Part shown: in pieces, positions 37,160 to 47,540 of the stretch
How positions within the stretch are numbered: position 1 is the first letter of the stretch
How the letters are laid out: each line of letters starts with the position of its first letter
DNA from: Streptomyces gardneri
GTDB lineage: Bacteria; Actinomycetota; Actinomycetes; Streptomycetales; Streptomycetaceae
Direction of reading: 5' to 3'
Assembly (NCBI RefSeq): GCF_006539185.1
Contig: NZ_BJMN01000005.1
Coordinates: forward strand, 418,726-482,725
DNA length: 64,000 nt
Made by a program: the position numbers and the translations under genes
Notes under the pieces: generated by a model
The model's input: only the letters and a program-made list of their open reading frames with translations
Told to the model about the DNA's origin: nothing
Databases searched by the model: none

Positions 37160-39920
37160 CCATGCCGACAGCGGTGCCACTCCGGAGCGGACCGCTGCCT
37201 CCACCGAGGCGCCGCCCTTCGACCCCAGTGAACCGCTGCCCCGGCTGCGTCGTGAACTCGCCACGGGGCCGGATGGTCTCTCGGCCCGCGAGGCCGCCCG
37301 GCGCCTCGCCGTCCACGGACCGAACGAAGTGCGGCGCAAGGTGCGCTCCTCTTTCGCGCGCGAGCTGGTCGGGCAGCTGGTCCACCCCCTGGCACTGTTG
37401 CTGTGGGCTGCCGCCGTTCTCGCCTTCGTCGCGGACCTGGCGGTCCTAGGTTGGGCGATCCTCGCGGTCATCGCCGTCAACGCGGCTTTCGCCCTGCTCC
37501 AGGAGCGACAGGCGGAGCGGGCGGTGGAGACGCTCGCCCGCTACCTGCCCGAGCACGCCAGCGCCGTACGCGACGGGCAGCCCCGCGTCGTGGAGGCCCG
37601 TGACCTCGTACCTGGCGATCTGATCCTCCTGGACGAGGGCGACAAGGTCCCCGCCGACGCGCACGTCACCGACGGCGGGGTCGAGGTCGATCTGTCGATG
37701 CTCACGGGCGAGTCCGTGCCCGTGGAACGGATAGCCTCAGCCGGGATCCTCGGCGCCCCGCTGCTGGAGGAGCCGAACCTCGTCTTCAGCGGGACGACCT
37801 GTGTCGGAGGGCAGGCGCGTGCCATCGTGTTCGCCACCGGAAACCACACCGAACTCGGTCGGATCGCCGCGCTCAGCCAGCGGACGCGGCGTGAGGCGAG
37901 CCCTCTGGAGCGGCAGGTCAAGCGGGTCGCGTGGCTCATCGCCGGCGTCGCAACCGGCATGGGCGTCGTGTTTCTCGTCCTCGGGGTGGCGGTCGGGCTT
38001 CCGGTCACCGACTCCCTGACGTTCGCCATCGGGCTCCTCGTCGCCAACGTCCCCGAGGGACTTCTCCCGACGATCACGCTGGCCCTGGCCGTCGGCGTGC
38101 GGGCCCTGGCCCGACGGGGTGCGCTGGTCAAACGGCTCAGCGCGGTGGAGACCCTCGGTTCCACGAGCGTCATCTGCACGGACAAGACCGGCACACTCAC
38201 CCGCAACAGCATGCGTCTCAGGGCCCTGTGGACGGTCGACCACGGGTCGGAGCCGGGCCCCTGGGCGGAGGAGTTGGCGAGAACCGGTGCCCTGTGTACC
38301 ACCGTCACACGAGAAGCCGACGGCGAACTGCACGGCGACCCCACCGAGGCCGCCCTCGTCGCCGGGGCCGCCGACCACGGGGCTCCGCTGGACCTCGGTC
38401 GGCGCGACGCGGGACGGCGGGCACTGTTCCGCTTCGATCCGAGGCTGCGCCTGATGTCGGTAGTGCAGGGCGGGGAGACGCGGGGCGGGGAGATGCAGGG
38501 CTCCACGCGGATCGTGGTCAAGGGAGCGCCCGAAGTGGTGCTGGACCGCCTCCTGCCCGGAACGGGGACAGACGAGGCCCGCGCGGCGGCTGAGGAACTG
38601 GCCCGGGACGGCATGCGGGTCCTGGCCGTCGCCGTACGCGAACTGCCGCGCGGTGCGGAGCTGCCGTCACGCCGTCAGGACGCGGAGTCGGGGTTGACCC
38701 TGCTCGGGCTCGTCGGGCTGTACGATCCGCCGCGCTCCGAGGTGGCGGAGGCCGTCCGCCGCTGCCACGAGGCCGGGATCCGGGTACACGTCGTCACGGG
38801 CGACAACGGCGCCACCGCCGCGGCCGTCGCCCGGGAGGTCGGCATCGGAGTACCCAGCCTGCACGTGGTCGCGGCGTCGGAGTCGCTGGGCGACGACGAA
38901 CTGGACCGGCTCCTCGTGGAAGGCGACGACGAGATCGTCTTCGCCCGCTCCTCGCCCGAGACGAAACTCAAGGTGGCGGACACCCTTCGGGAGCACGGCC
39001 GGATCGTCGCCATGACAGGTGACGGCGTCAACGACGCCCCTGCGCTGCACCGCGCCCACATCGGCGTGGCCATGGGCCGCTCCGGCACCGACGTGGCCCG
39101 CGAGGCCGCCACCATGGTGCTCACCGACGACGACTTCGCCACCATCGTGACCGCGGTCGAAGCCGGGCGCCGCGTCTACGACAACGTACGCAAGTTCATC
39201 GTCTACATCTTCGCTCACGCGACTCCGGAGATCGTTCCCTTCCTCGTCTTCGCGCTCTCCGCCGGCACGGTACCGCTCCCCCTGACCGTGCTGCAGATCC
39301 TCGCCATCGACCTCGGCACCGAGACCCTGCCAGCCCTCGCTCTCGGCAGGGAACGCTCCGAGCCCGGCATCATGCAGCGGCCTCCGCGACCGCGGCACCA
39401 GAGCGTGATCTCCCGCGACATGCTCATACGGAGCTGGGGGTACCTGGGGCTCACGTCGGCCGTCCTCGTCATGGCCGGCTACTTCTACGTGCTGTGGCGC
39501 GCGGGCTGGCAGCCGGGCGACCCCACCGAGGCGGGCAGCCCCCTGCACCACGCGTACGTCACCGCTACCACGGCGACCTTCGCCGGCATAGTTACCTGCC
39601 AGGTCGGCACGGCGTTCGCGGCCCGCACCGACCACGCGGCGCTGCGCGACATCGGAGTGTTCTCGAATCCGCTGCTGCTCGCCGGCATCGCCTTCGAGCT
39701 CGCCTTCACGGCCGCCCTCGTCTACGCGCCCCCGCTCCAGCACCTCTTCGGCACGGCCGCCCTTCCTCTGGACGTCGTCCTGCTCGTCGCGACGTTCCCG
39801 GTCCTGGTGTGGGGCACCGACGAGCTGCGGCGCGCCAGGCGGCGCCGTCAACTGCCGTCCGCGGCGTGCTCGGTCCCGGCGGTCTCCGTGCCGCCCTGGT
39901 CGAGGCGGAAGGGCGGGTAG
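37152..39920 (+). CDS. P2-type cation-transporting ATPase
   Basis: 922 residues. Cation_ATPase_N domain (about 30-95), actuator with LTGESVP, TM4 with [19 protein letters not shown], phosphorylated Asp344 in [13 protein letters not shown], and [20 protein letters not shown]. The TM6 region reads [15 protein letters not shown], as in Na/K- and H/K-like P2C enzymes rather than metal P1B types. Ion could be Ca, Na, K or H; M. tuberculosis CtpF is a DosR-regulon relative. The start overlaps the membrane protein gene, so they are one unit. Confidence 0.92.
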   Translation: MTDHADSGATPERTAASTEAPPFDPSEPLPRLRRELATGPDGLSAREAARRLAVHGPNEVRRKVRSSFARELVGQLVHPLALLLWAAAVLAFVADLAVLGWAILAVIAVNAAFALLQERQAERAVETLARYLPEHASAVRDGQPRVVEARDLVPGDLILLDEGDKVPADAHVTDGGVEVDLSMLTGESVPVERIASAGILGAPLLEEPNLVFSGTTCVGGQARAIVFATGNHTELGRIAALSQRTRREASPLERQVKRVAWLIAGVATGMGVVFLVLGVAVGLPVTDSLTFAIGLLVANVPEGLLPTITLALAVGVRALARRGALVKRLSAVETLGSTSVICTDKTGTLTRNSMRLRALWTVDHGSEPGPWAEELARTGALCTTVTREADGELHGDPTEAALVAGAADHGAPLDLGRRDAGRRALFRFDPRLRLMSVVQGGETRGGEMQGSTRIVVKGAPEVVLDRLLPGTGTDEARAAAEELARDGMRVLAVAVRELPRGAELPSRRQDAESGLTLLGLVGLYDPPRSEVAEAVRRCHEAGIRVHVVTGDNGATAAAVAREVGIGVPSLHVVAASESLGDDELDRLLVEGDDEIVFARSSPETKLKVADTLREHGRIVAMTGDGVNDAPALHRAHIGVAMGRSGTDVAREAATMVLTDDDFATIVTAVEAGRRVYDNVRKFIVYIFAHATPEIVPFLVFALSAGTVPLPLTVLQILAIDLGTETLPALALGRERSEPGIMQRPPRPRHQSVISRDMLIRSWGYLGLTSAVLVMAGYFYVLWRAGWQPGDPTEAGSPLHHAYVTATTATFAGIVTCQVGTAFAARTDHAALRDIGVFSNPLLLAGIAFELAFTAALVYAPPLQHLFGTAALPLDVVLLVATFPVLVWGTDELRRARRRRQLPSAACSVPAVSVPPWSRRKGG

Positions 39921-40393
39921 GCGTCCGTCATGAGGCTCGCGTAGGCGGCGACGCGCAGGACCCAGCGGTTGAGGCCGACGATCAGGGCGAACAGATCACG
40001 CGGGTAGCGGTCGGTGAAGGCGAGGGCGAAGGCCGCGATGAGCGTGAGCAGGGTGATCAGGCCGCCGCTCCACCATCCTGCGTGCATGCCGCTGCTGAAG
40101 AAGGCGAGCACCAGGTAGTGCGGGATGGCGAGCAGCCACCACTTGACCAGGAAGAGGATGGCGAAGAACGCGATGACCGTCACCACGAAGAAGGCGATCC
40201 ACAGGAAGAACAGCACGATCCAGTGCGGGATCACCAGGATCCACTTGACCAGCCACAGCCAGCGGGACAGCCGGCCGTCGAGTTCGGCGGATACCGCCAC
40301 GGGACTGTGAGGGGCGCCAGGGTGTCCATGATCGTCACTTCCTGGAGAGGTCGTCGTCTTCGTACCTGAGCCGGTCGACGACCCCCACGACAC
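39848..40393 (-). CDS. DUF4389 membrane protein, probable frameshift near the start
   Basis: About 160-181 residues with the DUF4389 pattern: [20 protein letters not shown], several transmembrane helices ([40 protein letters not shown]) and [21 protein letters not shown]. The open frame begins at a weak GTG (40393) inside the CBS-BON gene. ATG 40329, with AGGAAG about 8 nt upstream, is out of frame by one base; an extra C in the C4 run at about 40311-40315 would give [19 protein letters not shown], a natural start. Its 3' end overlaps that of the convergent ATPase. Confidence 0.82.
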   Translation of the reverse strand: MSWGSSTGSGTKTTTSPGSDDHGHPGAPHSPVAVSAELDGRLSRWLWLVKWILVIPHWIVLFFLWIAFFVVTVIAFFAILFLVKWWLLAIPHYLVLAFFSSGMHAGWWSGGLITLLTLIAAFALAFTDRYPRDLFALIVGLNRWVLRVAAYASLMTDAYPPFRLDQGGTETAGTEHAADGS

Positions 40394-40937
40394 CGTCGAC
40401 GCTGTTGCAGAGTCTGAGGAGCACCGGAACGAGGCTGCGGCGGCGGACCGTGCCGCTGAGGGTGACCCTGCCGTCCTCGACCTCCACCGAGAGGGCCGAC
40501 GGGCTCAGACCCAGGGTGTGGGTGACCACGTCTTCGACGATCTCCTCCTGGATCGCCCGGTCCCGGCGCAGGAAGAGCTGGACGAGGTCGCTCCGGCTGA
40601 GCACACCCACGAGGCGCCCGTCGTCGACGACGGGCAGACGCTTGACCCTGGTCCGGTCCATGACACGGGCGGCCCGCACCACGCTCCACTCGGGTCGGGC
40701 GACGACGGCGGGGCTCGACATGAGTGCTCCCGCGGTGTCGAGTACGGCCCCGGCCGCACGGCGGCGTACCAGGTCTGCCTCCGAGACCACGCCCAGTGGC
40801 CGGTTCGACTCGTCCACCACGCACACCGCGGTGATGTCGAACTCGTCCAGGAGTCGTGCGATCTCCTTGAACGTCGTGCCCGGACCGACGCTGACCGCTG
40901 TGGGCGTCATCAGATCCGCGACGCTGCGGTGCCTCAT
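40335..40937 (-). CDS. CBS-CBS-BON protein
   Basis: 200 residues: CBS1 (MTPTAVSVGPGTTFKEIARL), CBS2 (VKRLPVVDDGRLVGVLSRSD), BON (ALSVEVEDGRVTLSGTVRRR). Start ATG 40937. A perfect palindromic box lies 77 bp upstream, inside the 3' end of the channel gene, so this gene and DUF4389 may have their own promoter. Confidence 0.9.
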   Translation of the reverse strand: MRHRSVADLMTPTAVSVGPGTTFKEIARLLDEFDITAVCVVDESNRPLGVVSEADLVRRRAAGAVLDTAGALMSSPAVVARPEWSVVRAARVMDRTRVKRLPVVDDGRLVGVLSRSDLVQLFLRRDRAIQEEIVEDVVTHTLGLSPSALSVEVEDGRVTLSGTVRRRSLVPVLLRLCNSVDGVVGVVDRLRYEDDDLSRK

Positions 40938-40982
40938 CGCTCGTCACCTTCTCGCGCGTTCGACCGGCGGCCCCCCCCACGT

Positions 40983-41894
40983 TCAGGATCGCCCGCTGCC
41001 GCCGTCCTGGGGAGGGCCGTCCGGCCCCTGGGGTTGACCGTGGTCGTCGGCGTAGGCCGCGAAGACCCGCTCGGGCCCCTCGCCCGTGCGCAGGAAGCGC
41101 TCGTCGAGTACGACGGCCAGGTCTTCCAGTGCCCTGCGGAGTACCGACGCGGAGAGCCTGACGTCCGGGTGGTGCGCCCCGGTGGCTCGGTCCGCGAGGC
41201 CGAGGGCGTAGCGGAGCTGTCGGGGCAGGGACGTGTTCTCGTCCCCGTCGTGGAAGTAGTAGGACTCGGCGTACTGCAGGAAGTCGACCGTGATCGTGGA
41301 AAGTGCCGAGGTGAGGCCGTCGAGGAGCGCGGCGCCGCCGTCGGAGTCGAGCGCCTCGGCGGTGGCCCCGCTGCGGCGTACGTGGGACAGCCGCAGGGCC
41401 AGCGCTCTGCGGCGGGCGAGCGCGGGGTAGATGCCGAGGATCCAGGCGACGGTCGCCGACAGCAGGACGAAGCCCACGAGGGCCTCCATGGGGGCGAGTA
41501 CGCGCAGCCATCCGGAGGCCGGCGCGATGTCGCCAAGGCCGAGCGTGGCGAGGGTGACCAGCGAGATGTACAGGGCGTCGAGCGGGCCGGCGTGTTCGGA
41601 CGGGACGAGCCCCGCCGCGTACGAGAAGTCCTCCGGCATGTGGGGCCAGTAGATGAGCCCCCAGCCCACGGCCACGGTCAGTGCCCACGCGGCGACGACC
41701 GTCACCATGCCGAGCGGGCCCGCGAGACCGGCCGACCGCCGGCGCTTGCCGAGGCGCGGGGACAGCCACCACAGAGACACCATCACGAGCCTGCTCAGAC
41801 CCCCGTGACGGGTCGGGTGCCAAAGGGTATGGAACACGTCCCGGAGGATGAACAACACCAGGACAGCGCCCGCCGGCGTCGCAAGCCACGTCAT
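40983..41894 (-). CDS. Two-TM potassium-channel-like protein with long C-terminal domain
   Basis: 303 residues. Hydrophobic segments near residues 3-20, 58-78 and 128-148. A pore loop lies between the last two: SLVTLATLGLGDIAPASGW, where TLGLGD stands at the place of the TVGYGD filter. The cytoplasmic C-terminus (about 150 residues) is helical and has no RCK nucleotide fold that I can see. ATG 41894 has AAAGG 8 nt upstream. Ion selectivity is uncertain because Y is replaced by L. Confidence 0.85.
   Translation of the reverse strand: MTWLATPAGAVLVLFILRDVFHTLWHPTRHGGLSRLVMVSLWWLSPRLGKRRRSAGLAGPLGMVTVVAAWALTVAVGWGLIYWPHMPEDFSYAAGLVPSEHAGPLDALYISLVTLATLGLGDIAPASGWLRVLAPMEALVGFVLLSATVAWILGIYPALARRRALALRLSHVRRSGATAEALDSDGGAALLDGLTSALSTITVDFLQYAESYYFHDGDENTSLPRQLRYALGLADRATGAHHPDVRLSASVLRRALEDLAVVLDERFLRTGEGPERVFAAYADDHGQPQGPDGPPQDGGSGRS
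41014..41027. promoter_or_regulatory. OsdR/DosR-type palindrome inside channel gene, upstream of CBS-BON
   Basis: GGGCC-GTCC-GGCCC, perfect halves, within the last codons of the channel gene and 77 bp before the CBS-BON start. Confidence 0.5.
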
Positions 41895-42005
41895 TCCGGC
41901 ACCTTTCCCGCGAGCGGCGACGGAGTCCACCCCCCGGCTTCGATCTCAGCCCAGTGGCGGCGCCGGCTCGCTCCTTCGGACGCAGCCTCCGCTGTGTCCC
42001 CGGTG

Positions 42006-43340
42006 CTACCGTCCGGCTCGCGTCCGCGCCTCGATCCGGTGTCGTACGACGGTCGTCAGAGCCGACAGCCGGGTCGACACGACCGGCACCGGTGGCATAG
42101 GGCTTTCGATGCGCCGGGCCTCCTCCGGCAATGCGGCGACGTCGGCCTCGAAGCGGGCCCGGGCGGACGCCAGAGTGTCGGGCGGATCCGTGCGGAGCCC
42201 GCCGCGCATCACGGTCCGCAGCAGTGGCTCTGTGTCCTCGGGTGGCTCCTCGTTCGCGAGACCGATGACGTCGCGGAGACCGGGGCCGCGGAACACCTGC
42301 TTCGGGGCCGGAGCCGTCACCTTCGCCGACGAGAGCTTCATGACCGGCCGGCCGTCGTACTCGACCAGCTTGTACGCCGCGTCCAGATACGGGGCGTCGG
42401 CGGCCGTGCCGACCTTCGTCCCCACGGCGAAGACGTCGATGGGTGCCCCGTCCCGTACGAGCGCGGCGACGGCGTACTCGTCGAGGCCGCCGCTCGCGAT
42501 GATCTGCACGTCTCTCAGCCCCGCCGCGTCGAGGGCGGTACGGGCGCGCCGGGCGAGCGCTCCGAGGTCTCCGCTGTCGAGGCGGATCCCGCACCCCGGA
42601 CCGCGCCCCAAGTCGCTGAGGACGCGGGCGGCCGTCGCGACCCCGCGGTCGGTGTCGTACGTGTCGACCAGGAAGGTCACCGGTCCCGGATGGGTTCGGG
42701 CGAAGGCACGGAAGGCGTCCTCCTCCGAGGCGAAGGTCTCGATGTACGAGTGGGCCATGGTGCCGGATGCGGGGATGCCGTACCGGGTCGCGGCGGCGAC
42801 GTTGCTGGTGCCGGCGAAGCCGACCAGCGCGCAGAGCCGCGCCGCCTGCATGCCGGCCTCGGGTCCGTGGTTCCGGCGCAGGGAGAAGTCCACCAGTGGT
42901 CGCCCGGCAGCGGCGAGCACACACCGCGCCGCCTTGGAGGCGACCGCCGTCTGATGGCAGACGAGAGACAGCAGGTACGTCTCCACGAGCTGGGCCTGCG
43001 GCAGGGGCGCGGTGACCTCCAGGAGCGGCTCACCTGCGAGGACCAGCCGTCCTTCGGGCACGGCGCGGACCTGGCCGTCGAACGACAGGCCGTGCAGCGG
43101 TTCCACGTCCTCGACCGGCCGACGCAGCGCCTCGGCGAACTCCCGGACGTCGGAGCGGCCCACCAGGAACCGGGAAAGGTAGTCGAGGGCCGGTTCGAGC
43201 CCCGCCGCGACGAGAAATCCGCGTCCCGGGGGGAGGTCGCGGACGAAGAGGCTGAAAGTGGCCGGGGCCCGCATGTCCTCCCGCAGGTACGAGAGCACCA
43301 TCGTGACCTCGTACAGGTCGGTGCTGGTCACCTGGGACAT
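42006..43340 (-). CDS. pncB: Nicotinate phosphoribosyltransferase
   Basis: 444 residues. Family marks: TDLYEVTMVLSYL at the N-terminus, SLRRNHGPEAGMQAARLCAL with the catalytic His region, GTSNVAAATRYGIPASGTMA, HSYIETFASEEDAFRAF, LVDTYDT and RLDSGDLGALAR for phosphoribosyl binding. It makes nicotinate mononucleotide for NAD salvage. ATG 43340 opens MSQVTSTDLYEVTM; the frame upstream lacks family resemblance. Rv0573c (PncB2) is a DosR-regulon relative. Confidence 0.93.
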   Translation of the reverse strand: MSQVTSTDLYEVTMVLSYLREDMRAPATFSLFVRDLPPGRGFLVAAGLEPALDYLSRFLVGRSDVREFAEALRRPVEDVEPLHGLSFDGQVRAVPEGRLVLAGEPLLEVTAPLPQAQLVETYLLSLVCHQTAVASKAARCVLAAAGRPLVDFSLRRNHGPEAGMQAARLCALVGFAGTSNVAAATRYGIPASGTMAHSYIETFASEEDAFRAFARTHPGPVTFLVDTYDTDRGVATAARVLSDLGRGPGCGIRLDSGDLGALARRARTALDAAGLRDVQIIASGGLDEYAVAALVRDGAPIDVFAVGTKVGTAADAPYLDAAYKLVEYDGRPVMKLSSAKVTAPAPKQVFRGPGLRDVIGLANEEPPEDTEPLLRTVMRGGLRTDPPDTLASARARFEADVAALPEEARRIESPMPPVPVVSTRLSALTTVVRHRIEARTRAGR

Positions 43341-43393
43341 GCTTCGAGCATGCACGGTGGACCCGTGACCTGCACCGGAACGGCCGGACATGG

Positions 43394-44047
43394 CTACGTC
43401 CGGCCCTGGGCGGTGAGCTCGCACCGTACGTCCACCACGCCTTCGACAGCGCGGACCAGGCGGGCCGCGAGCGGGATGAGCCCGCTGTCGCGGACCTCAC
43501 CGGACAGCGTCACCACTCCGGCGTCGACACGGACGTCGACCTGGCTCTGCGAGAGCGGGAAAACGTGCTCGACGACGTCGTGGCGCACTTCGGCGGCGAG
43601 ATCCTCGTCCGGGCGGAGGAAGACCTTGAGGAGGTCGGACCGGCTCACGATCCCCTGGATCGTTCCGTTCGTGTCGACGACCGGCAGCCGCTTGACGTGG
43701 TGGGAGGCCATGAGGCGGGCGGCCTGGGGCAGGGACGCCTCGGGAGCGACGGTGACGGCGGGCGAGGTCATCAGGTCCTCGGCTCGGCGAGAACCGGCCT
43801 TGGCCGTGGCGTCGAGCCGTCGCATCTGTTCGACGAGGCCGAGTCGGTGGTCGTGGAACTCCTCCTTGAGGAGCAGATCGGCCTCGGAGACCACCCCGAC
43901 GACACGGCCCTCGCCCTCGACGACCGGTACGGCCGTCACCTTCCACCGCTCCATGGCGGCGACGATCTCCTTGAACTCAGCGCCGGGCTGGACGGCGACG
44001 ACCTTCGTGGTCATCACGTCGGCGACGGTGAACGGCTGAGGTGTCAT
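43394..44047 (-). CDS. CBS-CBS-BON protein
   Basis: 217 residues: CBS1 (VMTTKVVAVQPGAEFKEIVA), a 30-residue linker, CBS2 (VKRLPVVDTNGTIQGIVSRS), BON (VDVRVDAGVVTLSGEVRDSG). Its closest sibling in the window is at 58738 (both share SEADLL.KEEF and [10 protein letters not shown]). It lies 36 nt after the MBL hydrolase gene and 53 nt before pncB on the same strand. Confidence 0.9.
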   Translation of the reverse strand: MTPQPFTVADVMTTKVVAVQPGAEFKEIVAAMERWKVTAVPVVEGEGRVVGVVSEADLLLKEEFHDHRLGLVEQMRRLDATAKAGSRRAEDLMTSPAVTVAPEASLPQAARLMASHHVKRLPVVDTNGTIQGIVSRSDLLKVFLRPDEDLAAEVRHDVVEHVFPLSQSQVDVRVDAGVVTLSGEVRDSGLIPLAARLVRAVEGVVDVRCELTAQGRT

Positions 44048-44083
44048 TGCGCTCTCCCTACCCGAGGGACCGATGGGACCGGG

Positions 44084-45511
44084 TCAGCGGACCAGGACGG
44101 CCTCCCCCGAGCGGGGCACGACGGCCGTCCAGCCCAGTTCGCGGTCGATGCGGTCGCGCAGCGTCTCGGAGGCGGCCGGTTCGCCGTGGACGAGGTAGGT
44201 GGTGTGCGGGGGAGGGGAGTCGCGGAGCCAGTCGATGATCTGTCCGGCGTCGGCGTGGGCCGAGAAGTGGGGTACGTCGGCGATCTCGGCCCGTACGGGC
44301 ACGTACTCGCCGAACATCTTGAGCGTCCGGGCTCCGTCGACCAGGTCCCGTGCCCGGGTGCCGGCAGCGGCGAAGCCGACCACGACAACGGCGTTGCGCG
44401 GATCGGGGAGAAGGCGGTGGAGGTGGTGCAGGACCCGGCCGCCGGTGGCCATGCCGGCCGAGGAGACGATCACGGCGGGCCCGTGCGTGCTGTTGATGTC
44501 GATGGACTCCTGCACCGTGCGCGCTGCGAGGAACGGTTCCGGGCTCAGCGCGCCCTCGCCCCGTGCGAGGATCTCGGGCCGCAGCTCGGCGGAGTGCTCG
44601 CGTACGGCGTCCTGGTAGACGTCCAGCGCGGCGAGGGCCATGGGGCTGTCCACGTACACGGGGACCGAGCGGGGCAGGACGCCTGCGTCGCGCAGGCGGC
44701 CCAGTTCGTGCAGGACGACCTCGGTCCGGTCGATCGCGAAGGCCGGGATGACGATGGTGCCGTTCCGTTCGAGGGTGCGGGTGATGACGGAGGCGAACTC
44801 CGAACGGGCCGACTCCTGGTCGTGACGGCGGTCGCCGTAGGTGGACTCCATGAGGAGTACGTCGGCGCCGGAGAACGGCTCCGGCGGCACCAGCAGCGGG
44901 TGCCCCGGGCGGCCCAGGTCCCCGGAGGTGGCCAGAGTGTGGCCGTCCTCCAGTGTGAGGTGAGCCCATGCAGAGCCGAGGATGTGTCCGCCGTGGTGGA
45001 GCGTCAGCCGGGTGCCGGCCATGATCTCCACGTCCTTGCCGACGGTCACGGGGTCGAAGAACGCCAGGGTCTTCTCGACGTCCGAGTCGTCGTAGAGCGG
45101 CTTGGCCGGGCGGTGTTTGGACCAGCCGTGTTCGTCGGCGTGCCGGGCGGCCTCCATCTGGAGCCGTGCGCTGTCGCGCAGCACGATCCCGGCGAGCCGG
45201 GCGGTGTGGGCGCTGGCCAGGATCGGCCCCCGGAATCCCTGCCGCACCAGGCGCGGCAGATAGCCGCAGTGGTCCAGGTGGGCATGGGTGACGACCACGG
45301 CGTCCACGTCCGCGGCGTCGCGGGCGAACCGCTCCCAGTTGCGGTGCCGCAGCTTCGCGAAACCCTGGAAGAGACCGCAGTCGAGGAGGATCCGCGCATG
45401 GTCGCTCTCGACCAGGAACTTGCTTCCGGTGACCGTCCCCACGCCACCCAGGAAGCTGAGCAGAGCCGGCCGGGGGGCCGCGGGAGCTGGATTCGGGGCT
45501 GCCTCGGACAT
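44084..45511 (-). CDS. MBL-fold / beta-CASP hydrolase (RNA-nuclease type)
   Basis: 475 residues. Metallo-beta-lactamase motifs: [33 protein letters not shown]; beta-CASP region with [27 protein letters not shown], and [15 protein letters not shown]; final [14 protein letters not shown] and TYLVHGE. This is the Ysh1/CPSF-73-like architecture, usually an RNA endo- or exonuclease with two zinc ions. ATG 45511 follows AGGAGGG at 8 nt. A palindromic box lies 87 bp upstream. Action on RNA is inferred from family only. Confidence 0.91.
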   Translation of the reverse strand: MSEAAPNPAPAAPRPALLSFLGGVGTVTGSKFLVESDHARILLDCGLFQGFAKLRHRNWERFARDAADVDAVVVTHAHLDHCGYLPRLVRQGFRGPILASAHTARLAGIVLRDSARLQMEAARHADEHGWSKHRPAKPLYDDSDVEKTLAFFDPVTVGKDVEIMAGTRLTLHHGGHILGSAWAHLTLEDGHTLATSGDLGRPGHPLLVPPEPFSGADVLLMESTYGDRRHDQESARSEFASVITRTLERNGTIVIPAFAIDRTEVVLHELGRLRDAGVLPRSVPVYVDSPMALAALDVYQDAVREHSAELRPEILARGEGALSPEPFLAARTVQESIDINSTHGPAVIVSSAGMATGGRVLHHLHRLLPDPRNAVVVVGFAAAGTRARDLVDGARTLKMFGEYVPVRAEIADVPHFSAHADAGQIIDWLRDSPPPHTTYLVHGEPAASETLRDRIDRELGWTAVVPRSGEAVLVR

Positions 45512-45597
45512 GGCCGTCCCTCCTTCGGAACGTGTACCGACTTCCACCTTCGCATCCGGACCTGGCCGGCCCCGAGAGTCCGTACGGGCACATCGGG

Positions 45598-45611
45598 GGG
45601 CCGACCGGCCC
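45598..45611. promoter_or_regulatory. OsdR/DosR-type palindrome between MBL hydrolase and alcohol dehydrogenase genes
   Basis: GGGCC-GACC-GGCCC, perfect halves, 77 bp before the dehydrogenase and 87 bp before the hydrolase gene. A weaker match (GACCT-GGCC-GGCCC) lies at 45559-45572. Confidence 0.58.
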
Positions 45612-45687
45612 ATGTGTCGCCCGATCACCGGACGGAGCCTGGTGGACGAGGAACGCGGCGAAGCGCGACAGGAAGTGGGTGGGCGCC

Positions 45688-46767
45688 ATGAAGGCACTCG
45701 TCTTCCAGGGCCCGGGCCGGATCGCCTGGCAGGACGTACCCGACCCGGCGATCGAGGATCCCGCCGACGCGATCGTACGGGTCGACGCCGTCACCATCTG
45801 CGGTACGGACCTCCACATCCTGAAGGGGGACGTCCCGGAGGTGACGCCAGGCCGGGTGCTCGGACACGAGGCGGTCGGCACGGTGGTGGAGGCCGGGGGC
45901 GACGTCCGCACGGTCCGGCCGGGGGACCGCGTCCTGGTCTCCTGCATCACGGCCTGCGGCAGGTGCCGCTTCTGCCGGGAGAGCCGCTACGGACAGTGCC
46001 GTGGCGGAGGGGGCTGGATCCTCGGCCACATCGTCGACGGCACCCAGGCCGAGTACGTCCGCGTACCCTTCGCCGACCTGTCCGTCCACCCGCTGCCCGA
46101 CTCGATCGACAGCGCCGACGCCGTCCTGCTCGCCGACATCTTCCCCACCTCCTACGAGGTCGGTGTGCTGAACGGCGCGGTGAGCCCCGCCGACACGGTG
46201 GTCGTGGTCGGCGCCGGCCCCATCGGCCTCGCCGCCGTCATCACGGCGCGCCTCTACAGTCCCGGCCGTATCGTCGCCGTCGACCTCGCCGAGTCCCGGC
46301 TGAACGCCGCCCGATCCCTCGGCGCGGACGCCACCGTGAACGCCGGAGAAGGACCCGAACAGCTCGTCGCGGATCTGACCGACGGCCTCGGCGCGGACGT
46401 CGTCATGGAGGCCGTCGGCGTCCCGGAGACGTTCGAGATGTGCACCCGGATGGTCCGGCCCGGCGGCCGGGTCGCCAACATCGGAGTCCACGGAAAGCCC
46501 GCGGTCCTTCACCTCGAAGACCTGTGGATCAAGGACGTCACGATCACCACCGGGCTGGTGGACACCTCGTCCACGCCCATGCTGCTGCGCATGATGGCGG
46601 CTGGGCGGCTGCCGTCGGCAGAACTGATCACCCACCGGTTCGAGCTGGGGGAGATGGAGGAGGCGTACGACGTCTTCGGCCGCGCGGCCGAGACCGGCGC
46701 CATCAAGGTCGCGCTGGGCGGCCCGCAGCACACGGCCGTGAGCCTCCCCGACACGCCGGCGGCCTGA
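45688..46767 (+). CDS. Zinc-dependent alcohol dehydrogenase
   Basis: 359 residues, medium-chain dehydrogenase/reductase. Catalytic zinc site: [10 protein letters not shown] with [13 protein letters not shown]; structural zinc: [15 protein letters not shown], all four Cys present. Rossmann motif [11 protein letters not shown], with the acidic residue in AVDLAES favouring NAD. ATG 45688 follows GGAAGTGGGTGGG. It would reduce aldehydes or oxidise alcohols to balance NADH. The TGA overlaps the next ATG (TGATG). Confidence 0.93.
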   Translation: MKALVFQGPGRIAWQDVPDPAIEDPADAIVRVDAVTICGTDLHILKGDVPEVTPGRVLGHEAVGTVVEAGGDVRTVRPGDRVLVSCITACGRCRFCRESRYGQCRGGGGWILGHIVDGTQAEYVRVPFADLSVHPLPDSIDSADAVLLADIFPTSYEVGVLNGAVSPADTVVVVGAGPIGLAAVITARLYSPGRIVAVDLAESRLNAARSLGADATVNAGEGPEQLVADLTDGLGADVVMEAVGVPETFEMCTRMVRPGGRVANIGVHGKPAVLHLEDLWIKDVTITTGLVDTSSTPMLLRMMAAGRLPSAELITHRFELGEMEEAYDVFGRAAETGAIKVALGGPQHTAVSLPDTPAA

Positions 46768-47540
46768 TGAACGGCCGAAGCCCGGGCTCTCGGCCGCCGG
46801 AGAGTGTCGTCCTCGACACCGACGGTGTTCTGCTCGACTCCGCCGTCGTGCACGCGGCGGCGTGGAAGACCGCCTTCGACGCCTGCCTCGACCGACTTGC
46901 GCCCGACAGCGGGACACAGCCCCCCTTCGACGCGGACGCCGAGTACCGCCGACTCGTCGACGGAAGGTCCCGGTACGACGGCGCCGCGGCCTTCCTTACC
47001 GCCCGCGGCCTTCACCTCCCACCGGGAGAGCCCAACGACGCCCCCGGCTGCGGCACGGTCTGGGCCGTCGCGGCACACAAGGAACGGGCGTTCGTCGATC
47101 TGCTTCGTACGGAAGGCGTCACGGCTTTCGCCGACGTAGGGCCCGCCCTCACGGCCCTGCGCACGGCGGGTGTGCCGTGCGCTGCCGTCTCCGCCTCCCG
47201 GCACGCACGGGCACTGATCCGTGCCGCCGGGCTCGCCGGTTTCCTCACGGTGATCGTGGACGGCGAGGACGCGGCCCGGCTCGGCCTCTCCGGGAAGCCG
47301 GATCCCGCGCTCTTTCTACGGGCGGCCGACCTCCTGGACAGCCGTCCGCAGGAGACTGCGGTCGCCGAGGACGCACTCGCCGGAGTCGAGGCAGCGCGTC
47401 GCGGCGGCTTCGGCCTCGTCGTCGGTGTCGACCGCACCCCGCTGCGGAGCACCGCCGCTGCCCTGCGAGAACGAGGGGCCGACATCGTGGTTGCCGATCT
47501 CACGACGCTGGTCCGGAGCGTGTGGGGTGGGACCGGATGA
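46767..47540 (+). CDS. HAD-superfamily hydrolase, beta-phosphoglucomutase-like
   Basis: 257 residues. HAD motif I VVLDTDGVLLDSA (nucleophile and acid Asp pair), motif II region AVSASRHARALI, Lys in LSGKPDPALFLRAA, motif IV VAEDALAGVEAARRGG. The cap domain holds VDGRSRYDGAAAFL, typical of beta-phosphoglucomutase. It overlaps the GH65 gene (ATGA). Together they would cleave a disaccharide with phosphate and isomerise beta-glucose-1-phosphate to glucose-6-phosphate. Confidence 0.9.
   Translation: MNGRSPGSRPPESVVLDTDGVLLDSAVVHAAAWKTAFDACLDRLAPDSGTQPPFDADAEYRRLVDGRSRYDGAAAFLTARGLHLPPGEPNDAPGCGTVWAVAAHKERAFVDLLRTEGVTAFADVGPALTALRTAGVPCAAVSASRHARALIRAAGLAGFLTVIVDGEDAARLGLSGKPDPALFLRAADLLDSRPQETAVAEDALAGVEAARRGGFGLVVGVDRTPLRSTAAALRERGADIVVADLTTLVRSVWGGTG

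Noticed and set aside
40518..44039. A 1173-codon plus-strand open frame opposite pncB and its neighbours
   Set aside because: It is the antisense shadow of four clear minus-strand genes in GC-rich DNA, with low-complexity Arg/Gly-rich translation and no family resemblance.
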